Part shown: one piece after another, positions 8,421 through 16,664 of the stretch
How the letters are laid out: each line of letters begins with the position of its first letter
Numbering within the stretch: the first letter of the stretch is position 1
Assembly (NCBI GenBank): GCA_016207405.1
Contig: JACQPQ010000046.1
Span: forward strand, 1-33,312
Source of the DNA: Gammaproteobacteria bacterium
GTDB lineage: Bacteria > Pseudomonadota > Gammaproteobacteria > JACQPQ01
Length of the DNA stretch: 33,312 nucleotides
Direction: 5' to 3'
Made by a program: the position numbers and the translations under genes
Notes under the pieces: generated by a model
The model's database searches: none
What the model was told of the DNA's origin: nothing
Seen by the model: the letters and a program-made list of their open reading frames with translations, nothing else

Positions 8421-9140
8421 TTACCTTCCCGTTAAGCATCGTGCGAGTTCTCTCAAGCGTTCGGGCGCTATGATTGCAAGCTGACGGTTTTTTATTTTTA
8501 GGATGCCTTTTTTTTGAAGGTTTGTGAGAAGTCGGCTGACGGTTTCGATGGCCATTCCCAAATGATTGGCGATGTCACGCCGGTCCATAGAGAGCACAAA
8601 GTGAGAACCCGAATCACCGCGGCCTTTAGAGTGATGAGATAAGTAAAGTAAAAATCCAGCGAGCCGTTCTTCTGCTCCGTAGTTGCCCAGATAGAATGGG
8701 TGATCTGAAATTTTACGACTCAAGATCTGAATGAGTCGTCTTTGCAAGGTTGGGATTTCCGTGGAGAGCGAAAAAACCTGTTCGAATGAAACCGCGCAGA
8801 TATGGGTTGTCTCTAGGGCCATGGCATTATGAGGATAAATGCCTGAATGGATAGCATTTATCCCTAAAATTTCACCCGGAAAATGAAACCCAATCACTTT
8901 TTCACGTCCTTCGATATCGGTGAGATAAGATTTTAGGCTTCCTGAGCAAATCGTAAAAAGGATGTGAAATTTATCTTCTTTTCGGAATAAATGCTCTTTG
9001 GGCTGAAGGATGTGCAGTTTACCTACTGCAGTCGTTTCAGGCGCTGTACGGTTGTCGTGGGGAAGTGTCTTAGATAAGTAGACAGGGTGCAATAAACACT
9101 GTTTACAAAAAGTGTGAGGGAGTTTTGGCTTTTCGGACAT
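8421..9140 (-). CDS. Fnr/Anr-family (Crp superfamily) regulator with an altered cluster motif
   Basis: Likely oxygen- or redox-responsive activator of the adjacent nar operon. 239 aa: N-terminal cysteine region, cyclic-nucleotide-type beta barrel (about 40-120), dimerisation helix and C-terminal winged helix. The recognition helix IANHLGMAIETVSRLLTNLQ keeps the Glu-x-x-Ser-Arg residues that read TTGAT half sites in Fnr. Aligned with Anr (C-K-D-C-x5-C), this protein has Cys12 and Cys15 but Tyr21 (codon TAC) where the third cluster cysteine belongs. The internal cysteine is kept (Cys115 in HICAVSF), and there is an extra Cys65. Whether it still binds [4Fe-4S] is open. A Dnr-like role is possible but Cys12/Cys15 argue for Fnr/Anr ancestry. 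Confidence 0.9.
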   Translation of the reverse strand: MSEKPKLPHTFCKQCLLHPVYLSKTLPHDNRTAPETTAVGKLHILQPKEHLFRKEDKFHILFTICSGSLKSYLTDIEGREKVIGFHFPGEILGINAIHSGIYPHNAMALETTHICAVSFEQVFSLSTEIPTLQRRLIQILSRKISDHPFYLGNYGAEERLAGFLLYLSHHSKGRGDSGSHFVLSMDRRDIANHLGMAIETVSRLLTNLQKKGILKIKNRQLAIIAPERLRELARCLTGR

Positions 9141-9266
9141 TTTAACTTTTGGGTGACAGTTCCTTAATACTCTAATTGCAAGGATATCTGTTTTCTGATA
9201 GATTTTCGTCCCAAAGGATTTTTAAATAATGCATGGACTTGCTGATTATATATGGAGACAAGTCTC

Positions 9267-9638
9267 ATGAAAAAAATATCTTTAATGCTCAGTTGTTGTT
9301 TGGTAACCGGGTGTGCGTCTGTGCTTACGGGGACAGAAGACACCATCACGATAAATTCCCAAGAAAAAGATGCGACCATTTTGGTTGACCACCAGCCTAT
9401 TGGTAAAGAAGCGGTTTCTTGGCAAGTCAAGCGCGGAGAGCCTCACACCATTATGGCGCGAAAGGAAGGCTGTAAGGATGTGATCATTCAAACCGATCGT
9501 AAATTTAACCTGGTCAGTTTATTAGGTATTCCTATTGATTTAGGTCTTATTACGATTTCAGTCGATTTACTGACGGGAGCTGCGTGGAAGACTTCTCCTC
9601 GCGCGTACAGCGTGACCCCCGATTGTTCGCGGGTTTAA
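9267..9638 (+). CDS. Small PEGA-like lipoprotein
   Basis: Predicted 123-residue lipoprotein. The signal peptide is MKKISLMLSCCLVTG with lipobox Cys16 in LVTGCAS. The mature part has a PEGA-like beta segment (ATILVDHQPIGKEAVSWQVKRGEPHTI), then a hydrophobic segment VSLLGIPIDLGLITISVDLLTGA resembling the glycine-rich C-terminal hairpin of small proteobacterial lipoproteins with the same layout. The ATG at 9267 is preferred over 9252 because GGAGAC lies 9 bases upstream and it begins a proper signal peptide. It is divergent from the Fnr-like gene and 16 bp upstream of liuC, so may share that transcript. Function unknown. Confidence 0.8.
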   Translation: MKKISLMLSCCLVTGCASVLTGTEDTITINSQEKDATILVDHQPIGKEAVSWQVKRGEPHTIMARKEGCKDVIIQTDRKFNLVSLLGIPIDLGLITISVDLLTGAAWKTSPRAYSVTPDCSRV

Positions 9639-9654
9639 GGGTCTGGAACGGGTA

Positions 9655-10458
9655 ATGCTCTCGAAAACACACACGGGAACACAACTCAAAAAAATACCAC
9701 CACTTGCAGTCCTTACACTCAATCGTCCTGACTGCCACAATGCACTGGATGATAAAATGCTCCATACACTTATCCGAGAGTTTAAGAACGTTGAAAAAGA
9801 CAAGGCCGTTAAAATTTTAATCCTCCAAGCCGAAGGGAAACATTTTTCAGCCGGCGCGGATTTAACCTGGATGAAAAAAGCGAGGGGCTATTCTGACAAA
9901 CAAAATATTAAGGATGCGGCGCTTTTAGCAACCCTTCTTTACAATTTATATACATTTCCAAAGCCCTGTATTGCCAAAGTTCAAGGCGCGGCTTTTGGGG
10001 GAGCCATCGGTTTACTGGCTTGTTGTGATACTGTGATTGCAACACGTTCGGCTCAATTTTGTTTTTCGGAAAGCCGCTTGGGGCTTGTTCCTGCTGTTAT
10101 TCTTCCCTTTGTGATCTCGGCTATGGGAAGCCGCGCCTTAAGTCGCTATGTTCTGACGGCAGAGCCTTTTTCTGCAGACGAAGCCTATCGCTTACAACTC
10201 GTTCATGAAGTTGTTTCGGATGATAAAACGCTTCAAGAGACAGCCGAAGAGATCTGCCAACGCATTTTAAAAAATGGTCCTCATGCCCTCATACAAGCGA
10301 AGGCTTGGATGCGGCATGTTAAAAACCACCCGCTTAATCGAGCACTTCTCACACAAGCAACCCACCTTATCGCACACTTGCGTGCTTCAAAAGAAGGACA
10401 AGAAGGGCTGGCAGCCTTTTTAGAAAAAAGATCCCCAGAATGGTGTGATGTTCCATAA
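9655..10458 (+). CDS. liuC: Enoyl-CoA hydratase family, probable methylglutaconyl-CoA hydratase
   Basis: Crotonase-fold enzyme, probably hydrating 3-methylglutaconyl-CoA to HMG-CoA in leucine breakdown. 267 aa. The oxyanion-hole segment is HFSAGADLTWM (residues about 62-72); the second block is KVQGAAFGGAIGLLACCD (about 105-122). FCFSESRLGLVPAVILPFV with the catalytic Glu follows. The combination SAGADL-x-WM and LGL-x-PAV is characteristic of LiuC/AtuE-type hydratases rather than FadB or PaaF. It overlaps liuD by 11 bases (ATG at 10448), indicating coupling. The other liu genes (acyl-CoA dehydrogenase, carboxylase beta subunit, HMG-CoA lyase) are not in the window. Confidence 0.85.
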   Translation: MLSKTHTGTQLKKIPPLAVLTLNRPDCHNALDDKMLHTLIREFKNVEKDKAVKILILQAEGKHFSAGADLTWMKKARGYSDKQNIKDAALLATLLYNLYTFPKPCIAKVQGAAFGGAIGLLACCDTVIATRSAQFCFSESRLGLVPAVILPFVISAMGSRALSRYVLTAEPFSADEAYRLQLVHEVVSDDKTLQETAEEICQRILKNGPHALIQAKAWMRHVKNHPLNRALLTQATHLIAHLRASKEGQEGLAAFLEKRSPEWCDVP

Positions 10459-12400
10459 GCTTCTGATTGCTAATCGCGGAGAAATTGCCTGCCGAATTAT
10501 ACGGACGGCAAAGCGTTTAGGGGTGACCACCGTCGCGGTTTATTCAGAAGCGGATAGGGCAGCAGAACATGTTTCTTTTGCGGATGAAGCTTATTCCTTA
10601 GGGGCCCCAATGCCTTCTGAGAGCTATCTCAATATTGAAAAAATTATACAGATTGCTAAAGAAACCCAAGTAGAAGCTATTCACCCTGGATATGGATTCT
10701 TATCAGAGAATCCAGATTTTGCAGAAGCCTGTGAAGCAGAAAAGATTATTTTTGTAGGCCCTCCAAGCGCTGTGATCCGCAAAATGGGGTTAAAAAATGA
10801 GGCGAGGCGCGAAATGCAGGCTAGCAAAGTACCCGTTGTTCCAGGGTTCATGGGAAGCCAATCGCCATCCGTTCTTGCGGACATGGCATTCAAAATAGGG
10901 TTTCCTATTGTGATAAAGCCAGTCGCCGGTGGAGGAGGCAAAGGAATGCAGTTCGTTTCCGAGCCTGGCTTATTTGAAGACGCTTTGAGGAGAGCAGAGC
11001 GTGAAGCCCAATCCGCTTTTGGAAACGCTGATGTTTTAATTGAAAAATATCTGCCGCTTGTACGGCATGTGGAAGTCCAAATTTTTGCTGATCAGCATGG
11101 CTCTGTCGTCCACTTGTTTGAGCGAGACTGTTCTATTCAAAGACGGCACCAAAAAATAATAGAAGAAACGCCCGCGCCTCATTTGCCAGATGAGTTGAAA
11201 CGGCGAATGTGGGCAACTGCCATCACCTCTGCAAAAACTATCGGTTATGTGGGTGCAGGAACCGTAGAATTTCTTGTGGATGTAAGCATTCCCAATCCAA
11301 CCCAATTTTATTTTATGGAAATGAACACGCGGTTGCAGGTTGAGCATGTGGTGACAGAAATGGTGACGGGATTAGATTTGGTCGAGTGGCAACTGCTGGT
11401 TGCCGCTGGTTTGCCTTTGCCTTTATCTCAAGACGAGATTACCTTTTTCGGGCATGCAATAGAAACTCGTATTTATGCGGAAGAGGAGGAAACCTTTCTT
11501 CCTGCAGCTGGGAAAATACACCACATACGCTGGAGCGAACCCTCGCCTAACCTCAGAATCGAAACGGCTTTAAAAAAAGACGATGAAGTGTCGGTGTATT
11601 ACGATCCCTTAATTGCAAAGCTCATTGCTTTTGGTCGCGACCGTTCAGAGGCTTTGCAGCATATTTCCAAAGCTTTAATCGATACGGAAGTCATAGGCGT
11701 TGCTGTCAATACCGGTTTGCTGTATCAGGTGGTGCAACATCCGGAGTATCAACAAGGCCATTTTGCGACAAATTTCATAGAGCTCCAAAAGAAAGTCTTA
11801 CTTTTTTCGCATAGGGATGATATCGCACTTCAGGCTTTGGTATGTGGGTGGATAGCAGGCGCATGGCAAAAGGCAATGGGGTGGACAGTGAACCATGCCA
11901 ATACAGAGCAAAATATAGGTCTTCAGATCTTAAATAAATTCTATTCTATCCCGGTTTCATTTAAGAGATCAGAATTTCTTTTTCGAGATGAGAAGAGTGT
12001 ACAGCATACCGTTGCAGTCGAGGTGCGTACACCCACGGATATTTCTATTGTTCTGGATGGCCAGGGAGCGTTTCACGGAAAAATTCTTCAGTTAAAGGGG
12101 GCGTCTATTCTGTTTTGGCAAGCACGCGCTTATCCTTTTAGGGCTCAGGATGTGAATGACTTTGAAGTGGCCGAAGAAGTGGGAATGGCGCGGGAGTTAA
12201 CGGCACCCATGGTGGGCGTTGTGGCTGCCGTATTTGTGAAACCGAATCAACTCGTCAAAAAAGGCGAAAAACTTATCATACTAGAGGCCATGAAAATGGA
12301 ACATATTTTGGTAGCGCCTTATGAAGGCTCTATTAAAAAAGTCACTGTACAGGTTGGAGAACTGGTGCCTCTCCATGGGTTGCTGATTGAGTTTTTATAA
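10448..12400 (+). CDS. liuD: Biotin-dependent acyl-CoA carboxylase alpha subunit, probable 3-methylcrotonyl-CoA carboxylase
   Basis: 650 aa, the standard biotin carboxylase plus BCCP layout. The N-terminus is KLLIANRGEIACRIIRTAKRLG. The ATP-grasp loop KPVAGGGGKGMQ is near residue 160, then FMEMNTRLQVEHVVTE near 290. A linker (BT-like) domain follows, and the BCCP motif EAMKMEH has biotinyl Lys616. It would carboxylate biotin and hand it to a beta subunit that is not present here. Co-occurrence with a LiuC-type hydratase points to methylcrotonyl-CoA; geranyl- or propionyl-CoA carboxylase cannot be excluded. ATG at 10448 is chosen; a GTG at 10445 is in frame. The stop is 5 bp from the convergent comEC stop. 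Confidence 0.88.
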   Translation: MFHKLLIANRGEIACRIIRTAKRLGVTTVAVYSEADRAAEHVSFADEAYSLGAPMPSESYLNIEKIIQIAKETQVEAIHPGYGFLSENPDFAEACEAEKIIFVGPPSAVIRKMGLKNEARREMQASKVPVVPGFMGSQSPSVLADMAFKIGFPIVIKPVAGGGGKGMQFVSEPGLFEDALRRAEREAQSAFGNADVLIEKYLPLVRHVEVQIFADQHGSVVHLFERDCSIQRRHQKIIEETPAPHLPDELKRRMWATAITSAKTIGYVGAGTVEFLVDVSIPNPTQFYFMEMNTRLQVEHVVTEMVTGLDLVEWQLLVAAGLPLPLSQDEITFFGHAIETRIYAEEEETFLPAAGKIHHIRWSEPSPNLRIETALKKDDEVSVYYDPLIAKLIAFGRDRSEALQHISKALIDTEVIGVAVNTGLLYQVVQHPEYQQGHFATNFIELQKKVLLFSHRDDIALQALVCGWIAGAWQKAMGWTVNHANTEQNIGLQILNKFYSIPVSFKRSEFLFRDEKSVQHTVAVEVRTPTDISIVLDGQGAFHGKILQLKGASILFWQARAYPFRAQDVNDFEVAEEVGMARELTAPMVGVVAAVFVKPNQLVKKGEKLIILEAMKMEHILVAPYEGSIKKVTVQVGELVPLHGLLIEFL

Positions 12401-12405
12401 ATAAT

Positions 12406-14739
12406 TTACTCCCACCAAAATCTATGCGCTAACTTTCTGTAGAGAAGGGGAGGGGGCAAAGAGGTCTCTCCCCTTTTTAATTTAAATTGGATGGCGCCTT
12501 CATAAGCGGTGTTGTAAATATGAGCCTGGATGGCTTGGTATCGGTCTACAATTTTTGGCTTTGGAAAGTGAAACTGGTTTTGATACCCTGCGGAAATTAA
12601 AGCTATTTTAGGATGAACATGCTGAATAAATACCTCTGTAGAAGAAGAAAGACTACCATGGTGAGGGACCCCTAAAAGGGTGGAACGTAAACCTTCGGTG
12701 TAGAAAACAACCAGTTCCTCTTCTACTTTCTTTTCAATATCCCCGGTTAAGAGAATGCGATTGCCCCCCCATTCAACTGAAAGCACACAGGAAACGTTAT
12801 TGTCTGAATAAACCGTGTCCGCTTTGGGGTGTAAAAAAGTAAATGTCGCATGGTCCCATTTCCACGATTGTCCTCTTATGCATGGCTTGGCGCCTTTCCA
12901 AGGCACAGCTTTCGGTGCTCCGCTCAAGACGGTTTTTGGAGGAAATGCTGTTGTCAGTGCTTGGGTTCCTCCCATATGGTCCAAGTCACTGTGGCTCACG
13001 ACGAGCGTATCAATATGGTGAATGCCTCGGCGTCTTAAAAATGGAACTAATACTGCGTCTCCCGCATTAAAACCACTGCCGTATCTAGGGCCTGTATCAT
13101 ATATAACCGTGCGGTTATGGGTTTCTATGACGACCGCAAGCCCTTGTCCCACATCCAACATCGTAAGCCATAATTCTTCGGGAGAAGGTTTGGCGGGGGA
13201 AGTAAACCAAAGGGGTAAGCAATAAATAATCCCCAGGGCTTTTCCTTGGAAGCTAAAGGGCGATAGTAAAATGCCGATTCCAAAAAGTGCACATGCTAAC
13301 GACATAGGCGAAGGCAGTGCATGGCTCCATGCCGCACCATAGGCACCACTCGCAGTTTCCAGAATGGGCCAGAGTAGTTTAAAACTGAAGTGAGCTATTT
13401 CTAGGAGCCACTCGCCAATGGGGCCACACCATAAAAGCAGAGATCCCAAGAGGGCGGGAGGGATAACCCCAAAGCTCACCCAGGGAATAGCGATGAAGTT
13501 GGCAAGTGGACTGACAAGAGACCATTGTTGAAAAAATAAAATGGAGAGTGGGGCAAGACCTATCGCAAGCAAAACCGGAAGCCTCATCCCTTTCCACCAT
13601 AACCCTTTTGGATTTAAACGAAAGGTCGTGGTGTAGAGAATCAAAGCTATCGTTCCAAAAGAAAGCCAAAAGCCGACATTAAGGGTGGAAAGTGGATCGG
13701 CAATCAAAACACAAAAAAGAGCAAGGTAAAAAGCTTGCCAGATCGATGTGTGTCGTTTAATTAGCAAAGCCAGCATAAATGAAGCCAGCATAATGAGTGA
13801 GCGTACCGTCGGGATTGCAAATCCAGCGAGCGCGCTGTACACAAAAGCAGAAAGACTTGCGAGGAGAGCGGCAAATGTAATCGGTGCAATGATTTGGCTC
13901 CCGCGAGACCAAAAACTCCACAGGAGGCTAGCCAAAAAGAATACGATGAGGTGAACGAGGGTAATGTGTAAGCCTGAAATAGAGATTAAATGAATGGTTC
14001 CTGTTTTCCTCATTACCGTCCATGTTTCCTGGGATATGCGAGAGGCATCCCCCATCGTAAGGGCTGTCAAAATGGGGGCATAGGGCAGTGTTGTAAGTGT
14101 TTCTTTTAATTGAGCGCGCAGTTTGAAGCGAGCATATTCAACCGGTGCATTCCATGGATTTCTAGACAACAGTCGATGTTCTTTATTCTCCCGAACATAC
14201 CCAGTGGCTCGGATGTGGTTTTGAAAGAGATCTTTTTCGTAATCCATGGTTCCAGGGTTAGCCATGCCATGGGGTCGACTAAGCCGGACGGTCAATTGCC
14301 ATTCATCTCCAGGAAGGAGGAGGGGCGCTTTGTTATACCAATGAAGACGAAGGATAGGGGTTCCTGGGATAGAACGTGCACGGTCTTTTATTATCTTGAC
14401 TTTAAAGTCGAAACGGAGAGCTTTGTGTTTTTCAATGGGTAAAGTGACAACCGTACCCGTTATGGTTAGATCTTGTTTTTCAACTGCTGTGGGTAAATGC
14501 CAGTCCAGAAGAAGATGAGAGCGCCATAATATCCATAAAAAACCTAGAGCAAAAAACAAAAGAAATCGCAGGATGGTTTTAGTGTGTGGGAGGGGTTTGT
14601 GAGAAAAAACAAGGAGGCCGTAACTGACCGAGGTGATAAGGACAATGCCCAAAAGGGGGAAGGCTTCTTTTAAACTGGGTAGATATGGGAAAAAGTGTAA
14701 AGCAAGCGTACCTCCCAGAAATCCTAGAATGGAAAACAT
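12406..14739 (-). CDS. comEC: ComEC/Rec2 DNA internalisation channel
   Basis: Multi-spanning inner-membrane protein that carries one DNA strand into the cytoplasm during natural transformation. 777 aa, normal length. Order: N-terminal hydrophobic helices, a DUF4131-like domain (about 40-190), the Competence domain with many membrane segments (about 215-490; ISISGLHITLVH is typical), then a C-terminal metallo-beta-lactamase-like domain. The last contains LDVGQGLAVVIETHNRTVIYDTG, SHSDLDHMGG (metal-binding block), LLTGDIEKKVEEEL and VPHHGSLSSS. No other competence genes are in the window. The 5' side abuts heptad repeats (14743-14770), which supply the purine-rich leader AGGGTTTAGAATTA before the ATG. 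Confidence 0.95.
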   Translation of the reverse strand: MFSILGFLGGTLALHFFPYLPSLKEAFPLLGIVLITSVSYGLLVFSHKPLPHTKTILRFLLFFALGFLWILWRSHLLLDWHLPTAVEKQDLTITGTVVTLPIEKHKALRFDFKVKIIKDRARSIPGTPILRLHWYNKAPLLLPGDEWQLTVRLSRPHGMANPGTMDYEKDLFQNHIRATGYVRENKEHRLLSRNPWNAPVEYARFKLRAQLKETLTTLPYAPILTALTMGDASRISQETWTVMRKTGTIHLISISGLHITLVHLIVFFLASLLWSFWSRGSQIIAPITFAALLASLSAFVYSALAGFAIPTVRSLIMLASFMLALLIKRHTSIWQAFYLALFCVLIADPLSTLNVGFWLSFGTIALILYTTTFRLNPKGLWWKGMRLPVLLAIGLAPLSILFFQQWSLVSPLANFIAIPWVSFGVIPPALLGSLLLWCGPIGEWLLEIAHFSFKLLWPILETASGAYGAAWSHALPSPMSLACALFGIGILLSPFSFQGKALGIIYCLPLWFTSPAKPSPEELWLTMLDVGQGLAVVIETHNRTVIYDTGPRYGSGFNAGDAVLVPFLRRRGIHHIDTLVVSHSDLDHMGGTQALTTAFPPKTVLSGAPKAVPWKGAKPCIRGQSWKWDHATFTFLHPKADTVYSDNNVSCVLSVEWGGNRILLTGDIEKKVEEELVVFYTEGLRSTLLGVPHHGSLSSSTEVFIQHVHPKIALISAGYQNQFHFPKPKIVDRYQAIQAHIYNTAYEGAIQFKLKRGETSLPPPLLYRKLAHRFWWE

Positions 14740-14742
14740 TAA

Positions 14743-14771
14743 TTCTAAACCCTAAACCCTAAATCCTATCC
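14743..14771. repeat. Heptad (CCCTAAA/CCTAAAT) array upstream of comEC
   Basis: Plus strand TTCTAAACCCTAAACCCTAAATCCTATCC: about four seven-base units, telomere-like in appearance. G-rich on the comEC coding strand. It directly abuts the structured element beginning at 14772. Confidence 0.75.
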
Positions 14772-14989
14772 CTTACTGATGGGTGGTTCACTGTGTATTT
14801 TCTGCTGCCTGCTGCTCGCATTTGTCCCCTGCGCTCCTAGAATTTTGACGGCCGCGCACAGTCGGTATCCTTTCCTCCAGTGCGCTAAAAATACATCCTG
14901 TATTTTTACCGTCAAAATTCTACGTCGCTCGGGGACGCTCGCAAAGGCAGCAGAAAATACACAGTGAACCACCCTCCCCACCATTTGTG
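14772..14989. mobile_element. Dispersed structured inverted-repeat element, copy A (MITE-like)
   Basis: Outer arms: 14781-14809 is an exact 29-base inverted match to 14946-14974 (GGGTGGTTCACTGTGTATTT... against ...AATACACAGTGAACCACCC). An inner 14-base stem TAGAATTTTGACGG / CCGTCAAAATTCTA encloses two further hairpins: GCGCAC (14854-14859) / GTGCGC (14880-14885) and AAAAATACA / TGTATTTTT with a TCC loop. No protein is encoded; the short ORFs across it are incidental. No target-site duplication is obvious. It separates comEC from mpg. Confidence 0.85.
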
Positions 14990-14997
14990 TCGAGGCA

Positions 14998-15022
14998 CTA
15001 CCCTAAATCCTAAATCCTATTA
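14998..15022. repeat. Heptad array immediately 3' of mpg
   Basis: Plus strand CTACCCTAAATCCTAAATCCTATTAG: three CCTAAAT-type units between copy A of the structured element and the mpg stop (15027-15029). G-rich on the mpg coding strand, the same polarity as at narG, ubiV and ubiT. Confidence 0.75.
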
Positions 15023-15026
15023 GGGG

Positions 15027-15638
15027 TCAGGGCTTTTTCGTACAAACCCGCGCGAATGCATAATCTACAAAACGATAAGGCAAGTGTTCATCCCGACCTT
15101 TTGGAATTCCCAGACGCTGCGTTTGTATAATTTTCTCTGGTTGAATGCCGAGATCTTCTATAAAAAATTGGGTGGAATCAAAGGTTTTTGTATTCCAGTC
15201 AGACACTTTCAAGCGAAGGGCTTGGCAGAGCAAGGTTTGCCCACTGCACAATTTAGAAATAGGTCGGGGTGTTTTGTCGCTCTCTAGTGGAAAGGCTGCT
15301 TGCATAATCGGAATGGTTTTTTCTAAAGTAGCTTTATCGCCATAAGGAAATGCCGATTTTATTAAAACGGCATCGCCTTCTCCACTCGTACTGATGTTTA
15401 AGGAATCTTTCCCTCGTGCATAATACAGGTAGAGGGTTCCGGCAGGCATAAACAAGGCACGTCGGCTATGGGAATAGCCTAGAGAAGAATGACTGCCTTT
15501 TTCGTTTTTGTTGTAAGCTTCTGTTTCAATAATTTGAACACAAAGCCATACGCCTTTATAAAGACGTTGGATGACTTTCCCCAGTAGGCTTTTTGCGACT
15601 AAACAAGGATGGCGATTAAAAAAGTCTTGGGTTAACAC
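15027..15638 (-). CDS. mpg: 3-methyladenine DNA glycosylase (AAG/MPG family)
   Basis: Excises alkylated purines such as 3-methyladenine and hypoxanthine in base excision repair. 203 aa, usual size for bacterial AAG-type enzymes. Recognisable blocks: FFNRHPCLVAKSLLGKVI at the N-terminus, IIETEAYNKNEKGSHSSLG (catalytic Glu and substrate-pocket region), ALFMPAGTLYLYYARGKDSLNIST and GDAVLIKSAFP, then KLCSGQTLLCQALRL. The start is a GTG at 15638, 7 bp after the htpX stop, so it is probably the second gene of an htpX-mpg operon. No strong Shine-Dalgarno is visible, consistent with coupling. Confidence 0.88.
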   Translation of the reverse strand: MLTQDFFNRHPCLVAKSLLGKVIQRLYKGVWLCVQIIETEAYNKNEKGSHSSLGYSHSRRALFMPAGTLYLYYARGKDSLNISTSGEGDAVLIKSAFPYGDKATLEKTIPIMQAAFPLESDKTPRPISKLCSGQTLLCQALRLKVSDWNTKTFDSTQFFIEDLGIQPEKIIQTQRLGIPKGRDEHLPYRFVDYAFARVCTKKP

Positions 15639-15645
15639 ACCTTTC

Positions 15646-16527
15646 TTAAGGAAGCCCCGTCATTTTTTGGAGCCGCAGGATCCGTTCTTCAATGGGAGGA
15701 TGCGAGAGCAGAAAACGATGAAGTCCTCTGCGTCCAGAAATACCAAAGGCTTTGAGTTCCGAAGGAAGGCGTGCTTCTTTTCCTGCATATCTTTGAAGAG
15801 ATTCTAGAGCTGAGATCATCTGGTTACGTCCTGCAAGTTTTGCGCCCCCCGCATCGGCTCTAAATTCACGTTGACGAGAAAATGCGAGAACAATAAGACT
15901 TGCGAGGAAGCCCAAAACAATTTCGGCAAAAATAGTGGTGAGCATATAGCCAATACCGATGCCTCCTTCATTGTCTCGACGGAGCGATTGGTCTACCATT
16001 CTGCCGATGATGCGCGCAAAGAAAATGACAAAGGTATTGAGGACACCTTGGATTAAGGTGAGCGTGACCATGTCTCCATTTGCCACATGGCTGATTTCAT
16101 GGCCTAAGACCGCTTCCGTTTCTTGGCGGCCCATACGATCTAGGAGCCCGGTTGAAACGGCGACCAATGCTTTATTGCGGTTCATTCCCGTTGCAAAAGC
16201 ATTCATGTCCGAAGAGGGGTAAATCGCAATTTGTGGCATTTGGATGTGTGCGATGTTCGCCTGGCGACGAACGGTGTCAAAGAGCCAGGATTCTAATTCA
16301 GAGCGGGGGTGTTCAATAATTTTAGCGCCGGTTGCTCGGATGGCCATCCATTTTGAGATGGCGAGCGAAATAAAAGCACCGCCCATTCCAAAGACTGCGG
16401 AAAAAACAAGAAGCCCTGACATGCTTTCCATGCGAATACCAAAGAACTGCATGAGGATGTTTAAAAACAGGGTAAGAACAACCATAATGGCTATGTTGGT
16501 TACTAAAAATAATACGACTCGTTTCAT
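15646..16527 (-). CDS. htpX: HtpX membrane metalloprotease
   Basis: Inner-membrane zinc endopeptidase of the M48 family that degrades misfolded membrane proteins together with FtsH. 293 aa, exactly the E. coli length, when started at the ATG at 16527. That start is fixed by AGGAGGAAAGT just upstream; the frame stays open further upstream to 16593 but without a signal. Two N-terminal membrane helices (about 4-28 and 38-58), the zinc motif HEISH at 143-147, two further hydrophobic segments (about 155-210), then RQREFRADAGGAKLAG supplying the third zinc ligand Glu. Downstream mpg follows after 7 bp. Divergent from dps across a G-rich repeat. Confidence 0.96.
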   Translation of the reverse strand: MKRVVLFLVTNIAIMVVLTLFLNILMQFFGIRMESMSGLLVFSAVFGMGGAFISLAISKWMAIRATGAKIIEHPRSELESWLFDTVRRQANIAHIQMPQIAIYPSSDMNAFATGMNRNKALVAVSTGLLDRMGRQETEAVLGHEISHVANGDMVTLTLIQGVLNTFVIFFARIIGRMVDQSLRRDNEGGIGIGYMLTTIFAEIVLGFLASLIVLAFSRQREFRADAGGAKLAGRNQMISALESLQRYAGKEARLPSELKAFGISGRRGLHRFLLSHPPIEERILRLQKMTGLP

Positions 16528-16533
16528 GTTTAC

Positions 16534-16542
16534 TTTCCTCCT
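16534..16542 (-). promoter_or_regulatory. Shine-Dalgarno that decides the htpX start
   Basis: Minus-strand AGGAGGAAA, 6 bases before the ATG at 16527. Selects a 293-residue product over the longer open frame. Confidence 0.75.
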
Positions 16543-16597
16543 ATACACTATCGATTGGGTTTTTATTTTACGGGGGTTATGGATTTCTGGCAATATG

Positions 16598-16630
16598 ATT
16601 AAGGGATAAGGGGTAAGGGATAAGGGGTAA
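16598..16630 (+). repeat. G-rich heptad array with a G-quadruplex motif, between htpX and dps
   Basis: GGG-ATAA-GGGG-TAA-GGG-ATAA-GGGG at 16603-16627 is a full four-run G-quadruplex motif with 3-4 base loops. A TATAAT at 16637-16642 follows at once, so the array occupies the -35 region of any dps promoter using it. Same sequence family as the array at the ubiV stop. Confidence 0.7.
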
Positions 16631-16664
16631 GAGTGTTATAATGATTAAGTTTAAGGAGAAACTT

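Noticed and set aside
14766-14984. Small ORFs on both strands within the element at 14772-14989
   Set aside because: They are translations of an inverted repeat; the same sequence occurs at 17880-18101 without a conserved start or frame.
12406-16527. Integrative element bounded by the two structured repeats
   Set aside because: The genes around them (comEC, mpg, htpX, dps, yfgM) are ordinary chromosomal genes and there is no integrase or transposase.
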